From an uncultured Caryophanales bacterium (GTDB lineage Bacteria > Bacillota_I > Bacilli_A > RFN20 > CAG-826), in the NCBI GenBank assembly GCA_946183335.1, contig CAMGZN010000006.1:1-20125 (forward strand): 20,125 nucleotides of DNA, in the 5' to 3' direction. Below the pieces are notes generated by a model. The model worked only from the letters and a program-made list of their open reading frames with translations. It had not been told where the DNA came from and did no database searches. The translations under genes and the position numbers were made by a program. Below, one piece after another: positions 6,369 through 14,600 of the stretch (its first letter is position 1; every line of letters begins with the position of its first letter).

Positions 6369-6382
6369 ACCATAAGGTTTAT
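6365..6382. repeat. Inverted repeat ATAAACC-N4-GGTTTAT over the stop codon
   Basis: ATAAACC (6365-6371) and GGTTTAT (6376-6382) form a perfect 7-4-7 inverted repeat that begins one base before the TAA of the repressor gene. It has no T run. It could be an mRNA 3' hairpin stacked before the terminator at 6404. Confidence 0.45.
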
Positions 6383-6403
6383 CATATATCAAAATAGTGA
6401 AAG

Positions 6404-6426
6404 AGTTAGGATTTCCTAACTTTTTT
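6404..6426 (+). terminator. Terminator of the repressor gene that is also a perfect DtxR-type box
   Basis: AGTTAGG (6404-6410), loop ATTT, CCTAACT (6415-6421), T run to 6426. As DNA, 6405-6420 is GTTAGG-N4-CCTAAC, identical in both arms to the operators at 4880 and 6464. It can act as RNA hairpin terminator, protein binding site, or both. It lies just upstream of the feo -35 box. Confidence 0.8.
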
Positions 6427-6427
6427 C

Positions 6428-6455
6428 TTTACATACGAGTATAGAAGTCTATAAT
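6428..6455 (+). promoter_or_regulatory. Promoter of the feo operon
   Basis: TTTACA (6428-6433), 16-base spacer, TATAAT (6450-6455). The start should fall near 6462, at the edge of the operator at 6464. Confidence 0.82.
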
Positions 6456-6463
6456 ATAATTTG

Positions 6464-6479
6464 GTTAGGAAAACCTAAC
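6464..6479. promoter_or_regulatory. DtxR-type metal operator, feo operon
   Basis: GTTAGG-AAAA-CCTAAC is a perfect inverted repeat located right at the predicted transcription start, the same arrangement as in the HMA-ZIP operon. With the box at 6405 it makes a pair 59 bases apart that flanks the promoter on both sides. Confidence 0.87.
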
Positions 6480-6500
6480 TATTTCATGAAGGAGATTAAA

Positions 6501-6713
6501 ATGCCAATCTGTTTAGCACCATTAAATATTGATGTAAAAATTGTTAGAGTCCTCACAGACGAAAAAACAAAGAAACATCTCGAGAGTCTCGGCATTTTAA
6601 TTAATGCCTCCGTCAAAGTCATCTCTTCAGTGAACGGCGGTGTAGTACTCGCCGTCAAAGAAGGACGACTCGCGTTGGATCGCTCCATCGCTAACAAAAT
6701 TCTGGTTGCATAA
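6501..6713 (+). CDS. feoA: FeoA-like protein, first and more divergent copy
   Basis: This 70-residue SH3-like protein has the FeoA pattern VKIVRVLTDEKTKKHLESLG-I, with the Leu-x-x-Leu-Gly turn, then SVKVISSVNGGVVLAVKEGR and ALDRSIANKILV. It lacks the charged Arg cluster of the second copy, and its N-terminus (MPICLAPLN) carries a Cys. ATG 6501 is chosen over ATG 6486 because AAGGAG (6489-6494) sits at the right distance and would lie inside the longer frame. FeoA proteins bind the FeoB membrane protein and support GTP-dependent Fe2+ uptake. Two separate FeoA genes ahead of feoB are common in Firmicutes and Clostridia. Confidence 0.85.
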   Translation: MPICLAPLNIDVKIVRVLTDEKTKKHLESLGILINASVKVISSVNGGVVLAVKEGRLALDRSIANKILVA

Positions 6714-6728
6714 GAAAGGAAGGAATTT

Positions 6729-6968
6729 ATGCTAAAAAAACTAGATGGATTTCAAATAGGCGAGACTGGCCTAATTAAAAAAGTAGAAGGTGAAGGTCGT
6801 CTCCGTCGTAGACTCTTTGACATGGGTGTTACCCCAGGTGCAACTGTCTACCTTAGAAAGAAAGCTCCTTTAGGAGACCCACTTGAAGTAACCATTCGTG
6901 GTTATGAACTCACCTTAAGAAAAAGCGAAGCCGCTTTAGTCCTTCTAGAAGTGGAGGAGAAGAAATAG
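6729..6968 (+). CDS. feoA: FeoA ferrous iron transport protein, second copy
   Basis: This 79-residue SH3-fold protein with classical FeoA features has GETGLIKKVEGEGRLRRRLF, DMGVTPGATVYLRKKAPLGD, PLEVTIRGYELTLRKSEA and a C-terminal ALVLLEVEE. The cluster of Arg residues before DMG is typical. The start has AAGGAAGGAA before ATG 6729. Its TAG ends two bases before the feoB ATG, so translation is probably coupled. It should act at the cytoplasmic face of FeoB. Confidence 0.93.
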   Translation: MLKKLDGFQIGETGLIKKVEGEGRLRRRLFDMGVTPGATVYLRKKAPLGDPLEVTIRGYELTLRKSEAALVLLEVEEKK

Positions 6969-6969
6969 T

Positions 6970-9243
6970 ATGAAACGCTTTGCTTTAGCAGGTAACCCAA
7001 ACTGCGGAAAAACAACCCTCTTTAATAACTTAACTGGTAGCACAGCTCACGTTGGCAACTGGCCAGGTGTCACTGTGGAAAAGAAAGATGGTGTCTATAA
7101 GAAACTATCTGAACCAATCAAAATCATTGACCTACCAGGAATTTATTCCCTCTCCCCATACACTAGTGAGGAAGTCATCTCTCGAAACTACATTCTGGAT
7201 GAAAAACCAGATTGTGTCATCAACATAGTTGATGCAACAAACTTAGAGCGAAACTTATATCTCACAACTCAACTTCTTGAAATCGATGTTCCTGTCGTTG
7301 TGGCAGTCAACATGATGGATGTCCTTGAGAAAAATGGTGACACTTTAGACGAAAAAGTTCTTGAAAAGAAACTTGGCGTTCCAGTCGTCAAAATCTCTGC
7401 TTTAGAAGAAGCTAACTTAAAAGAACTCATGGAACGTGCTTTTGAAGCTAGTGAAAAGAAACGTGAAGGAGTCTCCATTTTAGAAAACAAAGATCTCAAA
7501 CATCTCGTTGGAGATGTCAAGATTGCCTTTAAAGGCAAGAAAGTGGAAAACCCACTCTTCCACGCCATTAAACTCGTGGAAAACGATGAGATCGAAGCAA
7601 AGATGCATGAAGAACTTTTACCAATGGTGGAAGAATTCAAACAAACGCTCCACGATGAAACATTCGGTAACGATATCGAAGCCATCATCGCGGATGAACG
7701 TTATAACTACATCTCTAAAAACTTCTCGAAAGTGATTGTTCACTCTGAACTAACTGAAGAAAAGAAGGTCAAAGAAAACAAATCCGACCGCATCGATAAA
7801 GTCTTAACACACAAAGTGTGGGGCTTACTCATCTTTGCCGTCATTCTCTTCTTTGTCTTCCATCTTACATTTAGTGAAAACCTCTTCTTCCTTGGTGGAC
7901 TCTTTAAAGACGTAGCTCCATCATTTGAAGGAAGTATTTATGAAGGATTATTCTGGACTGATGGAGGAATTAACTCTCCAGGTGTCATTCTCTTTAACTT
8001 CTTCGATATGTCGTTTAGCGGGATTATTGATGCTGTTAGTGGTGCCATGGCTAGTGGCCTAGGAGAAGGACACTGGTTAACCGGATTCTTATGCGATGGC
8101 GTCCTCTCTGGATTATTCGCCATTCTTGGATTTTTACCGCAAATCTTGGTTCTTTTCCTCTTTTTCTCCATTATGGAGGACACCGGCTACATGGCTCGTG
8201 TCGCCTTCATCTTAGACCGTATCTTTAGAAAGTTTGGTCTTTCTGGACGTGCATTTATCCCAATGATTATGGGATTTGGTTGCTCTGTTCCAGCCATGAT
8301 TAATACCCGTACTTTAGCGGATGAACATGAAAAGATTGCTACAATTCGAGTTATCCCATTCTTCTCTTGTGGTGCGAAGCTACCAATCTTAGTCGCCATT
8401 GCAGGTGGTGTTTGTGAAGTTTTCGGCTTTAGTAGTGTCGACCTCATCACCTACTCGATGTATGTTGTTGGTGTGATTACGGCGATTATCGCTGTTCTCA
8501 TTATGAGACACTCCACCCAACGTGGTGAAGCTGCTCCATTTATTATGGAGTTACCTCAATATCACTGGCCACAATTCCGTGCTTTAATGATCCACCTCTG
8601 GGATAAAACTAAGCACTTCGTCAAGAAAGCTTTCACAATCATCTTAGCTTCCACAATCATTATTTGGTTCTTAAGTAACTTTGGTTGGGATTGGAAGATG
8701 TGCGAAATGGAAGATTCCATTTTGGCTAGTATTGGTAAATTCATTCAACCATTATTTACCCCACTTGGCTTTGGTTCACAACTTTCAACCTTTGGTTGGG
8801 TGTTTGCTGTTGCCGCCATTACTGGTCTTATTGCCAAAGAAAACGTTATCGCGACATTCTCTGTTTTAGCTGCTGTTATTGTTGCTGGCTTTGAAGGAAC
8901 AGAAGAAGGTGTTGCTGAAGCGGTGGTCATGATTACCAACACTGGCATAACTTGGCCAGGTGCGATTGCTTTTATCGCCTTTAATATGCTGACTATCCCA
9001 TGCTTTGCTGCATGTGCTACCGCTAGAGGCGAACTCCAAAAAGGAACATTTAAATGGACACTCCTCTTCTGGATTGCTGCTTCATTTATTGGTGCTTCCT
9101 TCGTCTACTGCTTCTTAAGCATGTTTAGCACTGATACCCTTGCTTGGGCGATTCCATGCACCGCGGTGTTTATCGCGTTAGGTGTCTTAACAGTTTTCTA
9201 TCTTCGTTATTACGAAAGAAAACAAAACGCCAAAGTAGCTTAA
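6970..9243 (+). CDS. feoB: FeoB ferrous iron transporter
   Basis: This 757-residue protein is of normal length. The N-terminal G domain has G1 GNPNCGKTT (8-16), G2 NWPGVTVEKK (30-39), G3 DLPG (54-57), G4 NMMD (114-117) and G5 SALEE (143-147). A helical GDI-like region follows to about residue 270. The membrane part starts near residue 277 and has the conserved gate segments GFGCSVPAM and FSCGAKLP in the two repeats. A short C-terminal cytoplasmic tail (RYYERKQNAK) is present. It uses GTP binding to import Fe2+ under anoxic conditions. Frequent C-ending codons (CTC, GTC, ATC) compared with the 546-4287 region suggest high expression. Expression is likely repressed by metal through the box at 6464. 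Confidence 0.97.
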   Translation: MKRFALAGNPNCGKTTLFNNLTGSTAHVGNWPGVTVEKKDGVYKKLSEPIKIIDLPGIYSLSPYTSEEVISRNYILDEKPDCVINIVDATNLERNLYLTTQLLEIDVPVVVAVNMMDVLEKNGDTLDEKVLEKKLGVPVVKISALEEANLKELMERAFEASEKKREGVSILENKDLKHLVGDVKIAFKGKKVENPLFHAIKLVENDEIEAKMHEELLPMVEEFKQTLHDETFGNDIEAIIADERYNYISKNFSKVIVHSELTEEKKVKENKSDRIDKVLTHKVWGLLIFAVILFFVFHLTFSENLFFLGGLFKDVAPSFEGSIYEGLFWTDGGINSPGVILFNFFDMSFSGIIDAVSGAMASGLGEGHWLTGFLCDGVLSGLFAILGFLPQILVLFLFFSIMEDTGYMARVAFILDRIFRKFGLSGRAFIPMIMGFGCSVPAMINTRTLADEHEKIATIRVIPFFSCGAKLPILVAIAGGVCEVFGFSSVDLITYSMYVVGVITAIIAVLIMRHSTQRGEAAPFIMELPQYHWPQFRALMIHLWDKTKHFVKKAFTIILASTIIIWFLSNFGWDWKMCEMEDSILASIGKFIQPLFTPLGFGSQLSTFGWVFAVAAITGLIAKENVIATFSVLAAVIVAGFEGTEEGVAEAVVMITNTGITWPGAIAFIAFNMLTIPCFAACATARGELQKGTFKWTLLFWIAASFIGASFVYCFLSMFSTDTLAWAIPCTAVFIALGVLTVFYLRYYERKQNAKVA

Positions 9244-9261
9244 TTACTTATACATAAGTAA
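9244..9261. repeat. Inverted repeat between feoB and the Cys-rich gene
   Basis: TTACTTA (9244-9250), loop TACA, TAAGTAA (9255-9261). The perfect 7-bp stem has no T run after it, and the ribosome binding site of the next gene lies just beyond. It may be a processing or stability hairpin inside the operon mRNA. Confidence 0.5.
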
Positions 9262-9278
9262 GAGAAAGGAAAAAAGTA

Positions 9279-9470
9279 ATGTTTCAGAATCCAAATATTT
9301 TATGGATTGAAATCCTCGTTGTTGTTATCACATTGGCTTTTTTCCTTCTCCTACTTGGAAGATACATCTACAAAAAGAAAAAAGGTCTTCCAACAGGAGA
9401 GTGTGCGTCCTGTGCTTTGAAAGGTAAAACCCTTCTTAATCAGTACCACAAATGCTACTGTAAGAAATAA
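9279..9470 (+). CDS. FeoB-associated Cys-rich membrane protein
   Basis: The 63-residue protein has one N-terminal membrane helix (residues about 8-30, WIEILVVVITLAFFLLLLG), a basic stop (YKKKKG) and a Cys-rich tail: CASCALKG, then HKCYCKK. This is the FeoB-associated Cys-rich family often placed directly after feoB in Firmicutes. The four Cys plus His could bind iron near the cytoplasmic exit of FeoB. GAAAGGAAAA precedes the ATG. It is the last gene of the operon, followed by the terminator at 9483. Confidence 0.92.
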   Translation: MFQNPNILWIEILVVVITLAFFLLLLGRYIYKKKKGLPTGECASCALKGKTLLNQYHKCYCKK

Positions 9471-9482
9471 TTAATCTAGATT

Positions 9483-9510
9483 AGGCTGATCCAATTGGGT
9501 CAGCCTTTTT
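9483..9510 (+). terminator. Terminator of the feo operon
   Basis: AGGCTGATCC (9483-9492), loop AATT, GGGTCAGCCT (9497-9506), T run to 9510. The stem is 10 bp with one T-G pair. Confidence 0.92.
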
Positions 9511-9520
9511 ATTTATATTT

Positions 9521-9550
9521 TTGTTAGTAATAACTAATCAGTGGTATAAT
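9521..9550 (+). promoter_or_regulatory. Promoter of the kinase-regulator operon, with overlapping repeats
   Basis: TTGTTA (9521-9526), 18-base spacer, TATAAT (9545-9550); ATG follows at 9561. The spacer holds GTTAGT-AATA-ACTAAT (9523-9538), a degenerate 6-4-6 version of the DtxR-type box. TAATAACTAA also occurs twice (9528-9537 and 9547-9556, 19-base period), the second copy covering the -10 box. A protein bound here would block RNA polymerase. Confidence 0.7.
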
Positions 9551-9560
9551 AACTAACAAT

Positions 9561-10832
9561 ATGAGTGGAAATGCCATTTTTAATGCAACTGTTTGTATTA
9601 TTGGAATTGGAATTCTTTTCATCCATGCGTTAAATGTCCTTGTGAAAAAGAACCGTGGAAAAGATGGAACTCGTTTATTATACTTCCTTCTTTTTACAGT
9701 TCTACACTTCGCGACTTATCTCACATTCACTTTAATTAAAGCGAAGTATACAAGCGATCCATTCATCATCTCGTTTTATACAGTTTTTTATATCTTTAAC
9801 AACATTGAAGCTCTGCTTCTTTATCTTTATACAATTGAATATATCGATCTAGAACAGAAAACGAAGAAAAGATTAAATGTAGTTAATCTCGCTATTTTCT
9901 CCATCTTTGTTATTTTAGATATTGTCAACATTTTTACCGGAATATTCTTTACATCCATTGATGGTGCATACACTCGAAGTAAAACAATGCTCATCTCCCA
10001 AGGATATCAATTTATCTTATTCATCATTGTCTTTGTGATCACCGTGTTTAATAAGGAACTTAAACCTCGTGAAAAATTAGCATTTGGTTCATATTGTGTT
10101 CTACCTTTAATCGCGATTATATTGCAAAACACCTTTAAGGGATACGCTATTGCGTATCTTTCCATCATTATCGCGATTGAAATGCTCTTTTTATTCTTGA
10201 ATGTGACAAGGAATATTCAATTAAGTGAGGAACAAGAGAAGAACAAAGAAGCCCAGATTAAGATTATGATGTCGCAGATTCAACCGCACTTCATTTATAA
10301 CTCTTTATCTTCGATTTCAACATTAATCCCAATAGATCAATATAAAGCCCAGAAAGCCCTAGATGACTTTACGGAGTATTTACGTCATAACTTATCTAGT
10401 CTTACCCAAACAAGTCTCATCCCGTTTGAAGATGAACTCCGTCATATTCAAACATATGTCTCTTTAGAGAAAGTTCGTTTTAACGAGCGTTTAAATGTTG
10501 TTTATGACATTCAAACAACTGACTTCTATGTCCCACCTTTATCTCTTCAACCTTTAGTCGAAAATGCGGTGAAACACGGCATTTTAAAGAAGGTTGAAGG
10601 AGGCACACTCACCTTCAAAACATTTGAAACAGAAGAAGCATGTGTTGTTGAAATTAAAGATGATGGAGTGGGATTTGATTCGAAAGACGTTAACTTTGAT
10701 TCGAATAAACACTTCGGAATTAATAACATCAGACATCGTTTAACTTCGATGTGTCATGCTGAATTATTAATTAAGAGTGAGCCGAATAAGGGCACACTCG
10801 CGACTGTTAAGTTCTATAAGGAGACAAAATGA
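9561..10832 (+). CDS. LytS/YesM-type membrane sensor histidine kinase
   Basis: The 423-residue protein has about seven N-terminal membrane helices (residues about 8-215) of a 7TM sensing type, then a His_kinase module. The phospho-acceptor H243 lies in QIQPHFIYNSLSSIS. The N box is PPLSLQPLVENAVKHG, the G1 box DDGVGFD, and the G2 region HFGINNIRHRL. There is no PAS or HAMP domain. It should phosphorylate the response regulator encoded next, whose ATG overlaps the kinase TGA (ATGA). The ligand is unknown. The -10 box ends ten bases before the ATG and no Shine-Dalgarno is visible, so translation may be leaderless or nearly so. Confidence 0.93.
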   Translation: MSGNAIFNATVCIIGIGILFIHALNVLVKKNRGKDGTRLLYFLLFTVLHFATYLTFTLIKAKYTSDPFIISFYTVFYIFNNIEALLLYLYTIEYIDLEQKTKKRLNVVNLAIFSIFVILDIVNIFTGIFFTSIDGAYTRSKTMLISQGYQFILFIIVFVITVFNKELKPREKLAFGSYCVLPLIAIILQNTFKGYAIAYLSIIIAIEMLFLFLNVTRNIQLSEEQEKNKEAQIKIMMSQIQPHFIYNSLSSISTLIPIDQYKAQKALDDFTEYLRHNLSSLTQTSLIPFEDELRHIQTYVSLEKVRFNERLNVVYDIQTTDFYVPPLSLQPLVENAVKHGILKKVEGGTLTFKTFETEEACVVEIKDDGVGFDSKDVNFDSNKHFGINNIRHRLTSMCHAELLIKSEPNKGTLATVKFYKETK

Positions 10833-11587
10833 GAATCCTTTTAGTTGATGATGAAGAACTCCAACTCCTTCGATTAGTTAACACACTCAAAAGTGTTCTA
10901 AAAGACGAAGAGTTATTATCTTTTTCTAACCCTGATAAAGCGCTTGAAGAAGCAAAAAAGAATCGAATTGATCTTGCTTTTTTAGATATTGAAATGCCCC
11001 ATCTAAATGGCATTCAACTCGCTAAAAAACTCAAAGCTATCAACCCGCAAACAAAGGTCATTTTTGTCACCGCCTACGATAACTATGCTCTTGACGCATT
11101 TAAGGTTCATGCTTCGGGTTATGTGACTAAACCAGTCAATGTCGATAAGATCAAAAAAGAACTTGAACAACTCGAAGGCTTAGTAGAACTAAAACCAACA
11201 AAGAAAATTCAAATTAAATGTTTTGGAAACTTTGAAATTTTCTATCAAGGTGAACCAGTTAAATTTGCATATCAAAAATCCAAAGAAGTGGTCGCTTATT
11301 TAGTGGACCGTGAAGGTTCAATGGTTAACGTTAACGAACTTAACGCTGTTCTTTGGGAAGAAGATCATAAATCTTATCTAAGAAATTTAATCGCGGATAT
11401 TAAAAACTCCCTAACCGCGATTAACTGTGGTGATGTATTTATTAAAAGACATAATGAATGCGCGATCGATATCAACAAAGTTGATTGTGACGCTTTTGAA
11501 TACAAAAATGATAACCCAGATGCGATTAGAATGTATCGTGGGGAATACATGATTCAATACCCTTGGGCTGTGTTCAAGGACGAATAA
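10829..11587 (+). CDS. Response regulator with SARP-like output domain
   Basis: This 252-residue regulator has a receiver domain at 1-120, with acidic pocket DDEE, phospho-acceptor D53 in LDIEMP, T in VTAYDN and K in TKPVN. The C-terminal part (about 130-252) is not LytTR, the usual partner of LytS kinases. KIQIKCFGNFEIFYQGEPVKF followed by KSKEVVAYLVDREGSMVNVN and ALWEE-like LNAVLWEE is the winged-helix start of SARP/BTAD-type activators. A shortened helical end (CDAFEYKNDNPDAIRMYRGE) follows. It probably activates nearby genes by binding direct repeats; one such repeat lies 21 bases after its stop, upstream of the surface protein gene. Confidence 0.88.
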   Translation: MRILLVDDEELQLLRLVNTLKSVLKDEELLSFSNPDKALEEAKKNRIDLAFLDIEMPHLNGIQLAKKLKAINPQTKVIFVTAYDNYALDAFKVHASGYVTKPVNVDKIKKELEQLEGLVELKPTKKIQIKCFGNFEIFYQGEPVKFAYQKSKEVVAYLVDREGSMVNVNELNAVLWEEDHKSYLRNLIADIKNSLTAINCGDVFIKRHNECAIDINKVDCDAFEYKNDNPDAIRMYRGEYMIQYPWAVFKDE

Positions 11588-11603
11588 TTTATTATTAGTT
11601 TTA

Positions 11604-11627
11604 AAAAGTGTGGCACTTTTGTGGCAC
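11604..11627. repeat. Direct repeat TGTGGCAC x2 (11-base period) within a small hairpin
   Basis: TGTGGCAC occurs at 11609-11616 and 11620-11627, exactly 11 bases apart. The first copy overlaps an inverted repeat, AAAAGTG-TGG-CACTTTT (11604-11620). Heptamer direct repeats with 11-base period are the usual target form of SARP-type regulators. It could instead be part of a terminator for the two-component operon. Confidence 0.55.
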
Positions 11628-11633
11628 ACGATA

Positions 11634-11662
11634 GAGTAGTATTTCGATACTATTCTTTTTTT
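11634..11662 (+). terminator. Terminator with TTCG tetraloop before the surface protein gene
   Basis: GAGTAGTAT (11634-11642), loop TTCG, ATACTATTC (11647-11655), T7 (11656-11662). It contains ATTTCGATACT, the reverse complement of the AGTATCGAAAT core of the terminator at 4431. Confidence 0.8.
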
Positions 11663-11687
11663 ATTAAATAATTCGGGAGGTTATTTT

Positions 11688-14600
11688 ATGAAAAAATTAC
11701 ATGGAATATTAATTTGTGGGGCACTTGGTGTTTCTCTTCTTTCTGGTGTTCTAATAAGTTCATCGGAAAAGAATGCTTCAGTAAAAGAAGAAAAACCATT
11801 TGAACTACATTTAGTTAAAGGAGCTCCTGTTCAACCAAAAGGTTCTGGAACATCAGCTGATCCATATAAAATTGGAACTGTTGAAGAACTTGAATGGCTA
11901 AGAAACTATATCAACGGTCAATCAAAAGCGTCAAATCGTAACAAATACGCGATTTTAACAAGCGATATTGATCTTCAAGGTAGCTCTGAAAACCAATGGG
12001 TTCCAATTGGTTATCCAGATGAAAGAGATTTCCGAGGAACATTTGATGGTGATGGCTATACAATTTATGGTCTTTATATTAATGATACCTCATCTCGTTC
12101 ATCGAATAGTCTTTTTGGACAGGTTCGTAATGGAACTGTTAAAAATTTGACTGTTCGCGGTGAAGTTACATCATCATCACAATCTGCTGGTGGCATTATA
12201 GATTATCTTTACCAAGGAACTGCTGACAAATGTTACAGTTTTGTTACTGTAAGAACCAATGGTAGTACTAGTGCTGGCGGCATTTCTGCTGCAGGATATA
12301 AACCAACGATTACCAATTGTGTGAACTATGGTTCTATAACATCTAGCGGAAGCGCTGCTGGTATTACGGCCGGCACATACGATTACGGAAATGTCAGTAA
12401 ATGTGCTAACTATGGTAATGTTTCTGGCACGAACAGAGTAGGCGGTATTGTTGGTAGCACAAACACTTCTGATAATATTACTGACTGTTATAACGTTGGA
12501 AGTGTATCAAATAGTAGCTACCAAGCTGGCGGTATTGATGGTGAAGCGACCGATGGAAACATTCGACGTAACCATAATGTCGGAACTGTTACCGGCAAAT
12601 ATAAAGGTGGTATTATTGGTTCCTTCCACCCTTATTCACCAGACGTTAGTTACAACTATTATAAAGAAGGTTCTTGTTCATCTGATTCTGCTGGGTCAAC
12701 AATGATTACTGCAGCAAACTACACAACACAATCCTCATTTGATGGTTTCGATTTTACAAATGTTTGGAGAATGGGTCCTAATTACCCAGTTCTTCGTCAT
12801 ACATTTAGTGGCGGAGATGGTTCTGAATCCAACCCATATATCGTTAAATCTGTCGCTGATTTAGATCACATTAAAGATGATGTCACAAAGCATTATAAAT
12901 TAGGACACGATATTAATTATTTTGGTAGTGAAACAAACTTATTCACTCCAATCGGAACTACAGCTGCTCCATTTACCGGATCATTTAATGGTAACGGTTA
13001 TTCCGTTTCTAATATTTATATTAAAAATACAACATCTCCAGGTGAACCAGTTGGTTTCTTTGGATCAGCTGCTGCTGGTTCAGTAATTAAGAACTTTACC
13101 TTGGGCGGTACAGTCATTAACGAAGATACAACAAATAACCCAAATACAAATAACACTGGTGGTATCGTTGGATTTAGCGAAGGAAAAGTTTTCCAATGTC
13201 ATAACAATGCCATTGTTAGTGGTAAATATAATGTTGGTGGTGTCGTTGGACGTTTAGGTTATCAATACACATCCTATAGTGCTCAAACATTCCCAACAAT
13301 TGAACAATGTAGCAACCACGCAGCCATTACTGCTGCTGAAGAAACAGCTGGTGGTATTGTTGCCCGTGCATATGGATTAATTACCAATTCGTTCAATGAT
13401 GGAGCGGTTAGTATTTCTAGTCCAGCAACAACTGGACATAACATTGCTGGTGGTATTGTAGGCTCGCTTCATGGCGCTAGCGGTAGTGAAACTTCTAGAA
13501 TTGATAAATGTCATAACCAGGCTTTGATTTCCGCATATGCCTATGTCGGCTCATTAATCGGCTATAAACAAAGTGGTAACATTTATAATTCTTATTACTA
13601 TGGTAATTGCTTTGTTGGAAACAAAGGTTACAACATGAATGGTGCGGTTGGTACTTCATCTGTTCCACAAACTGCAGCTGGCTCATCCCCGTTAAATGAT
13701 GAACAAAGAAATGTCCCATCGAACTATTCTGGTTGGGATTTCGATACGATTTGGATGAAAGGCGAAAGTTATCCAGTTTTCTATGATGCTGTCAAGCTCG
13801 TGATTATGGCCATCAATGATATTGGAACTGTTGATGCTTCATCCGCAAGCTTAACTAGAATTAACAATGCCAAAACTTTATATAACGCTCTTAGTGCAGA
13901 AGAAAAAACGAAAGTGACAAACTACGCTACACTAGTTGAAGCGGAAGTTAAATATGTTGAAGCCTTAATTGATTTAATTGAATTAGGTGTCTTCACTGAT
14001 CAAAACAAAATCAAAATCGATACTGCTAAAGCATGGTACAATTCATTAAGTACCACTCAAAAGAGTAGTGTTGATGCTACTAAAGTCGCACTTTTAGAAA
14101 ACGCAGATAAAGTCTATAACGCTGAAAAAGCAATCAGCGAAATTCCAAGTCCATTTGAATATACTGATGCATTCAAGACTGCTTTAGATGCCGCTAAAAC
14201 AGCCTACTATGGAATCGATGATGAAGATATCCAAGAAGAAGTTGTTAATCGTCAAACATTATTTGATGCTGAAGCTTTCTGGAAAGAACAGGATGATCTA
14301 GCAAAATCTCAAGAAGTCAAAGACTTAATTGATGCGATTGCACCAATTGAATATACAGCTGAATGTTCTGGCAAAATCAATGCTGCTCGTACAGCTTATG
14401 ATGCTTTAAGTGATGAAGCTAAAGTATTAGTCGGAGACCAATACCTCGCAACCTTAGTTTCATACGAAAAAGAGTATGATTGTATGGATAAAATCGCCAA
14501 GATTGCTCCAGTTACATATACCCCAGCATGTGAAACTAAAATCAATGCTGCTCGTGAGGCCTACGATGGATTAAGTAATGGCGAAAAGGCAGTTATTTCT

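Noticed and set aside
7269..7688. 139-residue minus-strand frame opposite feoB
   Set aside because: It is antisense to the conserved G-domain region and rich in Ser/Leu, as expected from reversed Glu/Lys codons.
47..10832. TGA recoded as Trp (Mycoplasma code)
   Set aside because: All Trp codons in the real genes are TGG, and TGA acts as stop in the kinase gene (ATGA overlap) and in the antiporter gene.
13495..13719. Minus-strand and alternative plus-strand frames within the surface protein gene
   Set aside because: They are shadows of a repetitive low-complexity coding region and show no independent start signals.
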